Source: Hymenobacter puniceus (lineage in GTDB: Bacteria; Bacteroidota; Bacteroidia; Cytophagales; Hymenobacteraceae). From it: a stretch of 64,000 nucleotides of DNA. A program made the translations under genes and the position numbers. A model generated the notes under the pieces. That model saw only the letters and a list, made by a program, of their open reading frames with translations. It did not search any database and was not told the DNA's origin. Shown piece by piece: positions 43,654-50,933 of this stretch. The stretch spans positions 682,001-746,000 of the forward strand of contig NZ_JACSCX010000002.1 of assembly GCF_014333525.1 (NCBI RefSeq), in the 5' to 3' direction. Numbering within the stretch: position 1 is the first letter of the stretch; each line of letters opens with the position of its first letter.

Positions 43654-43812
43654 ATGTCTAAACGCCTAGGCCTCTCACGCATCTGGGATAAACTGGTGAT
43701 GCGCTTTCCTAAACTCTACTACGTGGAGATGGCAGTTGGCTTAATCATCTGGGCTTTCATATTGCTAGGACTAACAGTTCTAGCCTGGAAAGGGTACCAC
43801 GGCACCTTATAA
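43654..43812 (+). CDS. Small single-pass membrane protein after the Roco gene
   Basis: A 52-residue ORF (atg at 43654, taa at 43810). Basic N-terminus, then a membrane segment (VEMAVGLIIWAFILLGLTVLAW), then a short tail. It is 31 bp after the Roco gene and before a terminator-like hairpin, so the two may be co-transcribed. It could be a membrane effector or inhibitor paired with the Roco protein; that is speculation. No family recognised. Confidence 0.45.
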   Translation: MSKRLGLSRIWDKLVMRFPKLYYVEMAVGLIIWAFILLGLTVLAWKGYHGTL

Positions 43813-43815
43813 TCT

Positions 43816-43855
43816 ACACGGCCCGTCAGCACTACGCTGGCGAGCCGTGTTGTTT
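43816..43855 (+). terminator. Hairpin ending the Roco transcript
   Basis: ACACGGC and GCCGTGT arms with an inner CGTCAGC/GCTGGCG pair, then TGTTTG. It follows the small membrane ORF by 4 bp. Confidence 0.55.
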
Positions 43856-43954
43856 GTATGAACTCCAAAGTCAAGAACTTTGTAATGTGGTAGCAGATCA
43901 AATGGATATTGCCATCTTCTACTTCCTAAGCTCCCAAGAGGGACGTTTGGAAAA

Positions 43955-44245
43955 GTGGCGAAGTATGTTTCTGGTTTCGTTGCCAGGCTTAAGGAGTCCG
44001 TGCTAAGACACCGGTGGGCAAAGGGGATATGGCGTTTTTGGTTATGCCTCTATGCCTTGACAACTATTTATGGTTGTTTCTCAAAAGTGAAAAGCACGTT
44101 GACTGACATCAGAACCTTAAACCAAACAACAGCTATGGGAAAAAAACATCAAGATTCGGACTCTCTAGCAAGCATGAGCACGGACACGATGAACCTGGCA
44201 GTCAGTAGAGGAACAGCACTTCGTCACTCCAAGCGTGCCATTTAG
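43955..44245 (+). CDS. Hypothetical protein, weak
   Basis: A 96-residue ORF with a GTG start. It has a moderately hydrophobic segment (GIWRFWLCLYALTTIYGCF) and a Ser/Thr-rich polar tail. No family recognised. It lies between two terminators, which gives some support to a separate short transcript. Confidence 0.3.
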   Translation: MAKYVSGFVARLKESVLRHRWAKGIWRFWLCLYALTTIYGCFSKVKSTLTDIRTLNQTTAMGKKHQDSDSLASMSTDTMNLAVSRGTALRHSKRAI

Positions 44246-44266
44246 TCCCGAGGGACTGTACATATG

Positions 44267-44303
44267 AAAAGAGGGTCACAGACATCTGTGGTCCTCTTTT
44301 TTG
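44267..44303 (+). terminator. Terminator with U-tract
   Basis: AAAAGAGG and CCTCTTTT arms with an inner CACAGA/TCTGTG pair, then TTTT. Confidence 0.8.
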
Positions 44304-44640
44304 TGATTTGCCAATGAAATTTGAAGCACTTCAGAGTGAACTGTTTGTCAGAAGAATTAAAGCAATACTTTAAAAAAATCTTGCCTGTTTCCTGACAACT
44401 CCTCACCTTTGACCCGCCAAACAATACGCGGTGCCGACTGCCGCTCCAAAAACTAGCCGGGTTTTTTCGAGCGGCAGAATTGTTTTCTGTCGATTCGTAT
44501 AGTAGTACCGTTTTTCAGGCACGGAAAAGCCTGGATAGGAACGTGGGGTCAGTAATGCCCACGAAATAACCGCGTGTTGTTTGGCAATCCTATCCAGGTG
44601 ATTCCGTGCCTTTTCTTTTCACCCTTAACCGTTTGCCCAA
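44304..44640. other. Non-coding region with structured segments
   Basis: No ORF. TGCCGCTC (44439-44446) pairs with GAGCGGCA (44469-44476), and a larger folded segment spans 44517-44611 just before the small-gene chain at 44641. Confidence 0.5.
44517..44611 (+). ncRNA. Candidate structured RNA/attenuator
   Basis: AGGCACGGAA (44517-44526) pairs with TTCCGTGCCT (44602-44611), and after a 3-nt internal loop CCTGGATAGGA (44530-44540) pairs with TCCTATCCAGG (44588-44598). The 47-nt loop has its own CGTGGG/CCCACG hairpin. A T-rich run follows. This 21-bp two-part stem could be an attenuator, a terminator or a small RNA. Confidence 0.5.
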
Positions 44641-44928
44641 ATGCCAAACAACACGCAAACAGCCCAAGAATTTCCGCTAGACCCGATTCTGGTGGTAAAC
44701 CCCATCACCAGGCAGGTGCTCAACGTGCAGCCATTGGTGGAACTGCTCCACAACCGCTATGCCTTCGACAAAGGCACCGTAGTGGAGGAACTCGATGATA
44801 TCATCGAGTACATCACCCGCGACCCGCAGACCGACGAACCCGCCCGCAAGGTGCTGGCCTGCATTCGCACTACGAAAGCGCTGCTCGTCGCCTTCGATTC
44901 GCTCACCACGCAGCCCCTGGCCCTATGA
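44641..44928 (+). CDS. Small acidic phage protein, chain member 1
   Basis: A 95-residue protein (QVLNVQPLVELLHNRYAFDKG, VVEELDDIIEYITRD). Helical and acidic. No family recognised. It overlaps the next ORF by ATGA. The three genes at 44641-45472 form one overlapping chain ahead of the integrase, so excision, integration control or host-factor roles are possible. Confidence 0.55.
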   Translation: MPNNTQTAQEFPLDPILVVNPITRQVLNVQPLVELLHNRYAFDKGTVVEELDDIIEYITRDPQTDEPARKVLACIRTTKALLVAFDSLTTQPLAL

Positions 44929-45212
44929 GCGCGCCGCTGCTAAAGCTGGCCCCAGCGTGGGAGTGCGCCCGGTTCGTGGTGGAGCTGCGCCACCATCCCA
45001 TCTTCGCCGCCGACCTGGCCATGCTCGACGAGCTGCACGAGCTGCTACGCCGTTACCCCCCCAGCCGCATTGCGCAGGCCTTCGAGGAAGCCTGCAACCA
45101 GCTGGTGGAGCAGGGGCAGTGCCCCGAGTGGCCCGACAACGGCGAAGCCGACGCTTATGTGCGCGTGCTCTCCGGCCTTTGGGATCTGGAAGATCTGTCC
45201 ACCGCTGCCTAA
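44925..45212 (+). CDS. Small helical phage protein, chain member 2
   Basis: A 95-residue protein starting in an ATGA overlap (CARFVVELRHHPIFAADLAM, DELHELLRRYPPSRIAQAFE). Helical with an HTH-like Arg/Pro stretch. No family recognised. Its stop overlaps the next start (TAATG). Confidence 0.55.
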   Translation: MSAPLLKLAPAWECARFVVELRHHPIFAADLAMLDELHELLRRYPPSRIAQAFEEACNQLVEQGQCPEWPDNGEADAYVRVLSGLWDLEDLSTAA

Positions 45213-45472
45213 TGAGCGCCCAGGATACCGAGCAGCCCATCGACAACCATTTCGATGCGCTGATGCTGCAGATTCGGGAGAACCTGCAGCCTGCCCCGTC
45301 TTTGGACCAGGCTACGCTCAAGCTCAGCACCCACGAGGTGTACGAAAAGCTCCAGGAGTTTTATCCCAGCGCCACCTACGACGCGCCGATGGTGGCCCGG
45401 GCGCTGCTGGAGCTGGGCTACAACTATGCCGACCCCTACAAAGACCTCAGCTTTGTCTGGCTGTTCTGCTAG
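45212..45472 (+). CDS. Small phage protein, chain member 3
   Basis: An 86-residue protein starting in a TAATG overlap. DQATLKLSTHEVYEKLQEF followed by YDAPMVARALLELGYNY looks like a small winged or HTH fold, close to the pattern of replicative primase C-terminal DNA-binding domains (MVARALLELGY). It ends 11 bp before a terminator. Family not certain. Confidence 0.55.
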   Translation: MSAQDTEQPIDNHFDALMLQIRENLQPAPSLDQATLKLSTHEVYEKLQEFYPSATYDAPMVARALLELGYNYADPYKDLSFVWLFC

Positions 45473-45483
45473 GTACCACAAGC

Positions 45484-45519
45484 AAAAAAGCCGCCGTGCA
45501 CGATGCACGGCGGCTTTTT
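45484..45519. terminator. Bidirectional terminator between gene chain and integrase
   Basis: AAGCCGCCGTGCA and TGCACGGCGGCTT, a perfect 13-bp stem with 3-nt loop, A-run before and T-run after. It serves the rightward chain and the leftward integrase gene. Confidence 0.92.
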
Positions 45520-45537
45520 CATGGGGTAGGGGCGGGC

Positions 45538-46809
45538 TTAGACTACCACGTTCATCGGCCGCTCCGGCAACTGCGCATCTAGGGCCGCAATGGCGTCCCG
45601 CTTCATGGCGTCATCGACGTGCACGTATTTCATGGTCGTCGTAATCTTGGAGTGGTCCATGAGCTTCTGCAGCACCTGCACCGGCCCCCCAGCCCGCGTA
45701 AATTCCGTGGCAAACGTTTCACGCCCGATGTGGTGGTGCAGCTTGGCCGTCAGCTCCAGGTGCTGAGCGATGCGCTTGAGCATCCGGTTCGAGTACTGGT
45801 CGGTGTAATTGAAGAAGCCCGCCCCGCCGTTCTCCTCCTGCGCATCGAGTAGGTAGCGCAAGGCCCGCCGCGTAAGCGGCAGCATCGTTTCGCGCAGCTT
45901 CTTGGCATAGGTCTTCTGAATCCGGAACGTCAGCTCCTGCCCATCTAGCTTGGCGTGCTGGATAGCCTTCAAATCCCCGAGACGGAGCGAGCTGAAGCAG
46001 CTGAACAGAAACCGTTGCAGTACCCGCCGCTCCGCCGTGCCCGGCTGCAATTGCAGGTAGTAGCGCTCCAGACGCAGCAGCTCAGCCGGCGGCACCGACT
46101 TCCACGAGCCTTCCCCAGCCTGGTTCACGAAGTCGGCGTAGGGGTCTTCAAACTTGATTTTCTCCTTGCGCGCCAGGTTCAGATACGCCTTCACGTCGCG
46201 GTGCCGGGTCCAGCGCGTATTCACCGACCGCACGTGCCGCACCAGGTGCTCGTGAAAGGCCTCCACCAGCTGCGTTGTCAGCTCGTAGAAGGGAATCACC
46301 TTCCGGAAGCGTTTCAGCTCGTTGAGCGTGCTGAAATGGTTCTTGCGCGTACCGTCCTGGATCTTCCTGCGCCGGTGCCGCTCGATGATCTTGCGCTCCA
46401 TCCAGGCCACGAAGTCGTTGCTACTGCCCGCCGTGCTGTAGCTGTAAAGAAACTCGTCCCGCGTCAGGTTGCGCTTACTCAAGTGGTAGTCCACAAATAT
46501 CTCGTTGGCCCGCGCCCGGGCCTGCCCGATAATCAGATTGTAGGCTTCGGCCCGCGCCGCCAGCAGCTCCGGAGTACCCCCGGCCCAGGTAACGGCCGTT
46601 TGGAGCACCTGCTCGTAACCCGCGGGCCGTTTGGCTTTCGGCAGGCTGGTCAGGCACATACCCCGCCCTTTATCGAATAATTCCGCAAACCAGGTAATTC
46701 CCAGCTTTATCGGTACCACGGTGCGACGAATAATAATCTGCATTCGCACCAGGTAAGTCCCATCTTTTCGGGCCGGCGTGCGCAGTGCAATTGAGCTTGA
46801 AAAAATCAT
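45538..46809 (-). CDS. int: Tyrosine integrase
   Basis: A 423-residue protein. The N-terminal arm-binding part begins near RKDGTYLVRMQIIIRRT, typical of Bacteroidota integrases, followed by a SAM-like core-binding domain. The catalytic domain shows SSLRLGDL (first Arg), HHIGRETF (H-x2-R), DHSKITTT (second His) and Tyr in KYVHVDDA. It cuts and joins att sites. I start at 46809 because the longer frame runs into the tRNA gene. It faces away from the tRNA, so tRNA read-through enters it. Confidence 0.93.
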   Translation of the reverse strand: MIFSSSIALRTPARKDGTYLVRMQIIIRRTVVPIKLGITWFAELFDKGRGMCLTSLPKAKRPAGYEQVLQTAVTWAGGTPELLAARAEAYNLIIGQARARANEIFVDYHLSKRNLTRDEFLYSYSTAGSSNDFVAWMERKIIERHRRRKIQDGTRKNHFSTLNELKRFRKVIPFYELTTQLVEAFHEHLVRHVRSVNTRWTRHRDVKAYLNLARKEKIKFEDPYADFVNQAGEGSWKSVPPAELLRLERYYLQLQPGTAERRVLQRFLFSCFSSLRLGDLKAIQHAKLDGQELTFRIQKTYAKKLRETMLPLTRRALRYLLDAQEENGGAGFFNYTDQYSNRMLKRIAQHLELTAKLHHHIGRETFATEFTRAGGPVQVLQKLMDHSKITTTMKYVHVDDAMKRDAIAALDAQLPERPMNVVV

Positions 46810-46822
46810 GGGTAAACAAATG
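46808..46822. repeat. Candidate integrase arm-binding repeat, right
   Basis: Second copy of ATGGGTAAACAAATG, overlapping the integrase start codon on the other strand. Integrase binding here could also repress its own gene. Confidence 0.55.
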
Positions 46823-46843
46823 GGGTATTCTGGAATGCAAAAT

Positions 46844-46890
46844 GCCCGAAAACGACCTTTGCCAGCGAACTGGAAAAGCCGTTTTCGGGC
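46844..46890 (-). terminator. Hairpin between tRNA-Leu and the integrase start
   Basis: GCCCGAAAACG (46844-46854) pairs with CGTTTTCGGGC (46880-46890) around a 25-nt loop that holds a ccag/ctgg pair. On the leftward strand a T-rich ATTTTG follows. It probably ends the tRNA transcript before int. Confidence 0.6.
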
Positions 46891-46916
46891 TGTTTGGCGA
46901 GGTTTTACTACCTCAA

Positions 46917-46932
46917 AGTACCCAGAGCCGGG
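46917..46932. repeat. Right att core within tRNA-Leu
   Basis: AGTACCCAGAGCCGGG, same as the left core. It covers the 3' acceptor strand and part of the T-arm of the tRNA gene, so insertion rebuilds an intact tRNA. Confidence 0.93.
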
Positions 46933-47000
46933 GTCGAACCGGCACATCTTTCGATATCGGTGTTTGAGACCGACGCGTCTACCGATTCCGCCATCTGGGC
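46919..47000 (-). tRNA. tRNA-Leu (anticodon CAA)
   Basis: 82 nt read on the minus strand: acceptor GCCCAGA pairs with TCTGGGT (one G-T pair), discriminator A. The anticodon arm is TCGGT-CTCAAAC-ACCGA, so the anticodon is CAA. A long variable arm, typical of class II tRNAs, and the T-arm GCCGG-TTCGACC-CCGGC are present. CCA is not encoded. It is the phage attachment target. Confidence 0.95.
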
Positions 47001-47026
47001 ATTTTTCAACCGTTGCTGCCGGTAGG

Positions 47027-47566
47027 TCAGGAACGGGTGGCAAACTTAGCCAGAGTTTCTTGAATGCGCAATAGGTAGCGCTTTTTGAGATAATAGGTTT
47101 GTACCTGGGCTAGGGCCTGAGGACGCATTTCGGCAGGCAGCGCGGCATACCCGGACAGCACCTGACTGATGCCAGTTTCTAAGTTGTGCGTGAGGGTATT
47201 AACCTGGTTTTTTAGCTGGTTGATAAGGGTAGGATCAGCATCAAACTCCAACTCCATCAGCTGCTCATTCAGCTCCATTACTTCCATCAAAAAATCAGCA
47301 GGAAGTTCCTGCTTTCCTTCATCGAGCAGTCCATGGCGCTGCAGAATATAGGCCATTCGGCGGTCAGCGTCGGAGAGTGTACGATACGCGTTAGTATTGA
47401 GAGTAGCCAGCGTCAGAATTTCCTGTTGTCGCGCCGGGCTTGCCGTGGCATGAAAATCGGGGTGGTATTCGCGGCTCAGGGCGTAGTATTTACTTTTGAT
47501 GGCTTTTTCGTCTGGAAGAAACGATTCGGGAAGCTCATAAAAAGCAAAATAGTCGGTTGTAGGCAT
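47027..47566 (-). CDS. hscB: Fe-S protein assembly co-chaperone HscB
   Basis: A 179-residue protein. The J-domain (residues 1-75) has the HPD motif in REYHPDFH, and YRTLSDADRRMAYIL follows; the C-terminal half (ELPADFLMEVMELNEQLMEL) matches the HscB three-helix domain that binds IscU. HscB directs the HscA/DnaK chaperone to move Fe-S clusters from IscU to targets. I start at MPTTDYFAFYELP. Its stop lies only 27 bp from the tRNA. Confidence 0.88.
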   Translation of the reverse strand: MPTTDYFAFYELPESFLPDEKAIKSKYYALSREYHPDFHATASPARQQEILTLATLNTNAYRTLSDADRRMAYILQRHGLLDEGKQELPADFLMEVMELNEQLMELEFDADPTLINQLKNQVNTLTHNLETGISQVLSGYAALPAEMRPQALAQVQTYYLKKRYLLRIQETLAKFATRS

Positions 47567-47637
47567 AAGTAGGAAGAAGAGGGGCCGAAGCCAGCAAACT
47601 CTGTACGTGTACTTCAGCAAAAACAAGCCGGAATGGC

Positions 47638-47964
47638 TTAAAAATGTTCCTGCTCGTTGGGAGTTTCGGCTGAGCCAAACAAGGCCGGCGCAACTGAAAA
47701 GGCCAGCGGTGGCGCTGCAAATAATGCCTTGGTAGCCGGCCATACCTGGCCAAATAAAGCAGAGCGGCGGTAGGCATTCAGCGCATCGGTCGAGTCCCAA
47801 TGGCTATGGGTGCAATACACGTTCGGTTGGTCTGCATCCTGCCACAGTTCCAGAAAGCGGCAACCGGGCATGCTGCGGATCTGATTCTCCGATGCCTGAA
47901 ATAGCTGTAGAAAGTTTGGCACATACTTCGGAACAAAGGTCATGCGCACTATGCGAGTCAGCAT
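47638..47964 (-). CDS. ABM-fold (antibiotic biosynthesis monooxygenase-like) protein
   Basis: A 108-residue protein. The N-terminus ML-TRIVRMTFVPKYVPNFLQ with PGCRFLELWQDADQPNVYCT and HWDSTDALNAYRRSALF is the dimeric ferredoxin-like ABM layout. Members are small monooxygenases or heme-binding proteins; many have no known substrate. It lies between hscB and the SAM hydrolase gene, all leftward. Confidence 0.75.
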   Translation of the reverse strand: MLTRIVRMTFVPKYVPNFLQLFQASENQIRSMPGCRFLELWQDADQPNVYCTHSHWDSTDALNAYRRSALFGQVWPATKALFAAPPLAFSVAPALFGSAETPNEQEHF

Positions 47965-48070
47965 ACAAATGAACAGAGGTGAGAAGAATAGTATACGAAA
48001 TAACTTAACATAATAAAAAGATAGAGCATAAAACTGCGTCTGCAGTCTTTCAAGCCGGATTATGCCTGTG

Positions 48071-48847
48071 TTAATTATCCGGCGCAAATCGAATATCCAC
48101 CTGCGAGTCGAAGTGCAGACCCAACAGTTCCGATGCATTGCCTTGGTTGATGCCGATGCACAGCTGGTCTTGGCTGTTGAAGATGCAGACGGCCTCGCCC
48201 GGGTCGGCATCCTGGAAATGGCTGGCAATACTGCGCACGGTTTCGCGGGCGAAGTGAATAGCACACGCTCTATCGCGGCCGATAACTTCCACCGCCGACC
48301 GGGTGATGTTGGTAATGAGGTTGCCGTAGTGGTCCACGTGCACCACGTGGCCCGTAATGCGGTGGTCCTGCAGCCGAACCTGACGGTTGAGCAGAGAATA
48401 GAGGTCGGTGGTAAGGGAGCCCAGGTCTTGCAGCATTCCTCCCTGAGCCAGATGCACCGCAGCTGGGGCCAGCAGGTCGCGGGTGGGGGAGGCGGTGGGG
48501 CGAGCGAGTGGGGCCAGGGCTACCAACTCGTCGGGCTGGCCGTCGCAAAGTAGGGCAAGCAAGCCGTTATCGGCCGCCACAAAATAGTGGTCCTGGAAGC
48601 GCGCCGCCTGCCAGGCCGCGCGCGAACCGCCTAAATCATTCACGCCAACCAGGTGTACTGTGCCCGCCGGAAAATCACGAAATACAGCCTGGAGAACGTG
48701 CAGCGCGTGCGCGATGTTGAAGGGTTCGATGGCGTGCGTGATGTCCAGCACCGGAACGGCGGGTGCCAGCTGCAGAATCCGCGCCTTCACTGCCGCTACA
48801 TAATGGTCGCGGTAGCCAAAGTCAGACAGAAACGTAATCAACCCCAT
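48071..48847 (-). CDS. S-adenosyl-L-methionine hydrolase (DUF62, SAM hydroxide adenosyltransferase)
   Basis: A 258-residue protein. It opens MGLITFLSDFGYRDHYV, the family signature, and continues DITHAIEPFNIAHALHVL and HVDHYGNLITNI. DUF62 enzymes attack SAM with hydroxide to give adenosine and methionine; the fluorinase belongs to the same fold. The usual length is about 260. A short upstream extension is ignored because homologues start at MGLIT. Divergent from phoH. Confidence 0.88.
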   Translation of the reverse strand: MGLITFLSDFGYRDHYVAAVKARILQLAPAVPVLDITHAIEPFNIAHALHVLQAVFRDFPAGTVHLVGVNDLGGSRAAWQAARFQDHYFVAADNGLLALLCDGQPDELVALAPLARPTASPTRDLLAPAAVHLAQGGMLQDLGSLTTDLYSLLNRQVRLQDHRITGHVVHVDHYGNLITNITRSAVEVIGRDRACAIHFARETVRSIASHFQDADPGEAVCIFNSQDQLCIGINQGNASELLGLHFDSQVDIRFAPDN

Positions 48848-48980
48848 TGCCGTAAATCCTGCGTTCTTCGTACTATTGCTTAGACGCCCTAAGGGCGGCA
48901 AAAGTAGGCTATTTAGCCGAACTGTACCGTTTTCATGGTGCGCCTTTTTCCTAACTCTCTAGCTACAAAACCCCCACAGA

Positions 48981-50096
48981 TTGGTCGAGAAAGTCATCAC
49001 GCTCGAAAACGTGTCCCTGATTGATTTCCTGGGACCCGAAAACCAGAATATCCGCCAACTTGCGGCGGCCTTTCCGGGCAGCAAAATTATTTCACGCGGC
49101 AATGAGATTAAAATCCAGGGCCAGACCGTGGTTATCAGCCGCATCAACGACATTCTGTCGGCCCTCATTGAGCACTACCACCAGTACGGCCAGATCAGCG
49201 AAAAAACAGTTTCCCAGTATTTGTCGACGGCCGATGAAGACCAGCAGGACCGCATTCTGGCGGCCTCGCCCGATGTTATTCTGTTCGGCGACAAAGGCGG
49301 CGTTATAAAAGCCAAAACAGCTAACCAGCAGCGGTTGGTGGATGCTGTGCTGAAGCATGACTTGGTATTTGCGCTTGGGCCGGCCGGCACCGGCAAAACA
49401 TACATATCGGTGGCGCTGGCCGTGCGAGCCCTTAAAAACAAGGAAGTAAAGCGCATCATCATTTCGCGGCCCGTAGTGGAGGCCGGTGAAAGCCTCGGCT
49501 TCTTGCCCGGCGACATGAAGGAAAAGGTAGACCCTTACCTGCGCCCGATTTACGACGCGCTGGAAGACATGCTGCCGGCCGAAAAGCTGAAGCTGTATCT
49601 GGAAAACAAAACCATCGAAATAGCCCCGCTGGCCTACATGCGCGGCCGGACGCTCAACAATGCGTTTGTGTTGCTGGACGAAGCCCAGAACACCACTCCC
49701 TCGCAGCTGAAGATGTTTCTGACGCGCATGGGCCCTTCGGCCAAGGTGATGGTGAACGGCGACCGGAGCCAGATCGACTTGCCCACCAAGGTGAAGTCGG
49801 GCCTGATGCAGGCGCTGGATATTCTGCGCGACGTACCGGGCATCGGGTTTGTAGAGATGAGCGCCGAGGACGTAGTGCGCCACCGTTTGGTGAAGCAGAT
49901 CGTGCTGGCCTACGACAAGTTTGACGTGGAAACCCAGCACGAGCAGGCCAATCAGGCGAACCGGCCCATCCGGCAGGCGCAGCCCTACCGCCGGCCTGGC
50001 GGCCCCGGCTCTGCTGATTCCGACCCCTCCCGCCATCCGGATGCCCGTCGTGAAGACGATGGCATGAAGGCGCTGCCCGTCAACCATGAGCAGTAA
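48981..50096 (+). CDS. phoH: PhoH-like ATPase/RNase-associated protein
   Basis: A 371-residue protein with a TTG start (MVEKVITLENVSLIDFLGPEN). Walker A is GPAGTGKTY and Walker B LLDEAQN, flanked by ISRPVVEAGESLGFLPGDM, all PhoH hallmarks. The C-terminal tail is Gln/Arg/Pro-rich. PhoH family members bind ATP and relate to RNA processing or phosphate stress in some bacteria. A terminator follows at 50144. Confidence 0.9.
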   Translation: MVEKVITLENVSLIDFLGPENQNIRQLAAAFPGSKIISRGNEIKIQGQTVVISRINDILSALIEHYHQYGQISEKTVSQYLSTADEDQQDRILAASPDVILFGDKGGVIKAKTANQQRLVDAVLKHDLVFALGPAGTGKTYISVALAVRALKNKEVKRIIISRPVVEAGESLGFLPGDMKEKVDPYLRPIYDALEDMLPAEKLKLYLENKTIEIAPLAYMRGRTLNNAFVLLDEAQNTTPSQLKMFLTRMGPSAKVMVNGDRSQIDLPTKVKSGLMQALDILRDVPGIGFVEMSAEDVVRHRLVKQIVLAYDKFDVETQHEQANQANRPIRQAQPYRRPGGPGSADSDPSRHPDARREDDGMKALPVNHEQ

Positions 50097-50143
50097 AGGG
50101 TAAACCAGCAGCTGATGTTACTGATGCAGTTAGTGGTATATGC

Positions 50144-50176
50144 AAACGGCGGTCCTCGCAGGGCCGCCGTTTTGTT
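50144..50176 (+). terminator. Terminator after phoH
   Basis: AAACGGCGG and CCGCCGTTT arms, then TGTTT. Confidence 0.8.
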
Positions 50177-50274
50177 TGGCCGTTGACCGGGTAATGCGCT
50201 CTGTTGGCTACTTTCGCCGCAGCTTCATCCGCGTAGCGCGGAGAACTTATTTTTTCTGTTTAGAACTCACTACC

Positions 50275-50721
50275 ATGGAATCTGCGCGCGTACACCGGGC
50301 TATTTCCGCTGCGGATCTGGCGGCGGCCTTTGCAGTTCGGCACACGGTGTTTGTGCTGGGCCAAAACGTGCCCGCCACCTTGGAGCAGGACATCCACGAC
50401 CACTCCGATGCCACCCACTACCTGGCTGTGGCAGCCGACGGTACGCCTTGCGGCGCCGCCCGCTGGCGCCCCACTGAGAAAGGTGTGAAGCTGGAGCGTT
50501 TTGCGGTGCTGGAAAAATACCGCAACCAACAGGCCGGGGCCGCGCTGCTCCGGCAGGTGCTACTAGACGTAGACGCCGCGCATCCTGCCGCCACGGTGTA
50601 TCTGCACGCCCAGTTGCCAGCAGTGCGCTTCTACGAACGGCATGGGTTCCGGCAGGAAGGCCCGCAGTTTGAGGAAGGCGGCCTGCAGCACTACAAAATG
50701 GTGTGGCAGCGCCCGGCATAG
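50275..50721 (+). CDS. GNAT N-acetyltransferase
   Basis: A 148-residue protein with the GNAT fold: FAVRHTVFVLGQNVP, CGAARWRP, VKLERFAVLEKYRNQQAGAALLRQ (acetyl-CoA loop) and RFYERHGFRQEG near the end. It transfers an acetyl group, substrate unknown. I start at 50275 since the longer frame lacks family sequence. A terminator follows. Confidence 0.88.
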   Translation: MESARVHRAISAADLAAAFAVRHTVFVLGQNVPATLEQDIHDHSDATHYLAVAADGTPCGAARWRPTEKGVKLERFAVLEKYRNQQAGAALLRQVLLDVDAAHPAATVYLHAQLPAVRFYERHGFRQEGPQFEEGGLQHYKMVWQRPA

Positions 50722-50750
50722 GGCACGTAGCCTAAGCAATAAGCTGGAGA

Positions 50751-50783
50751 GGTCGTCGTGCATTGCGCGACGACCCTTTTTTA
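50751..50783 (+). terminator. Terminator after the GNAT gene
   Basis: GGTCGTCG and CGACGACC arms, then six T. Confidence 0.9.
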
Positions 50784-50933
50784 TAAGGAACTAGTCGTTT
50801 CTGCATAGGCTGTTGCAGGCTTAATCTTGCGCAGAGCGGCAAGCCTTGTTTGTTGACTGCTGCCACGAAGGGTAGCGCAGGCGCTTGGTTTCTGATATAT
50901 TGGCTATCGAATACCTCTATACTATGCGCTGTT

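Larger units (their letters stand above)
2658..46932. mobile_element. Integrated siphovirus-like prophage in tRNA-Leu(CAA), about 44.3 kb
   Basis: The element is bounded by identical 16-bp direct repeats AGTACCCAGAGCCGGG. The right copy is the 3' end of a tRNA-Leu gene. A tyrosine integrase is encoded next to the right copy. Inside are a repressor/Cro pair, primase-helicase, prohead protease, major capsid, terminase, portal, lysis, tape measure and tail genes, so it has every module a tailed phage needs. A tape measure protein with no sheath or baseplate wedge genes points to a long non-contractile tail. No gene is visibly broken, so it may be inducible. No portable transposase (Mu-like) or conjugation genes are present. 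Confidence 0.95.

Noticed and set aside
43902-44006. 34-codon ORF overlapping the start of the 43955 ORF
   Set aside because: Too short, overlaps another weak ORF in a different frame, and nothing supports translation.
2658-46932. Conjugative transposon (CTnDOT-type) instead of prophage
   Set aside because: The integrase type would allow it, but there are no relaxase or transfer genes, and a full set of virion genes is present.
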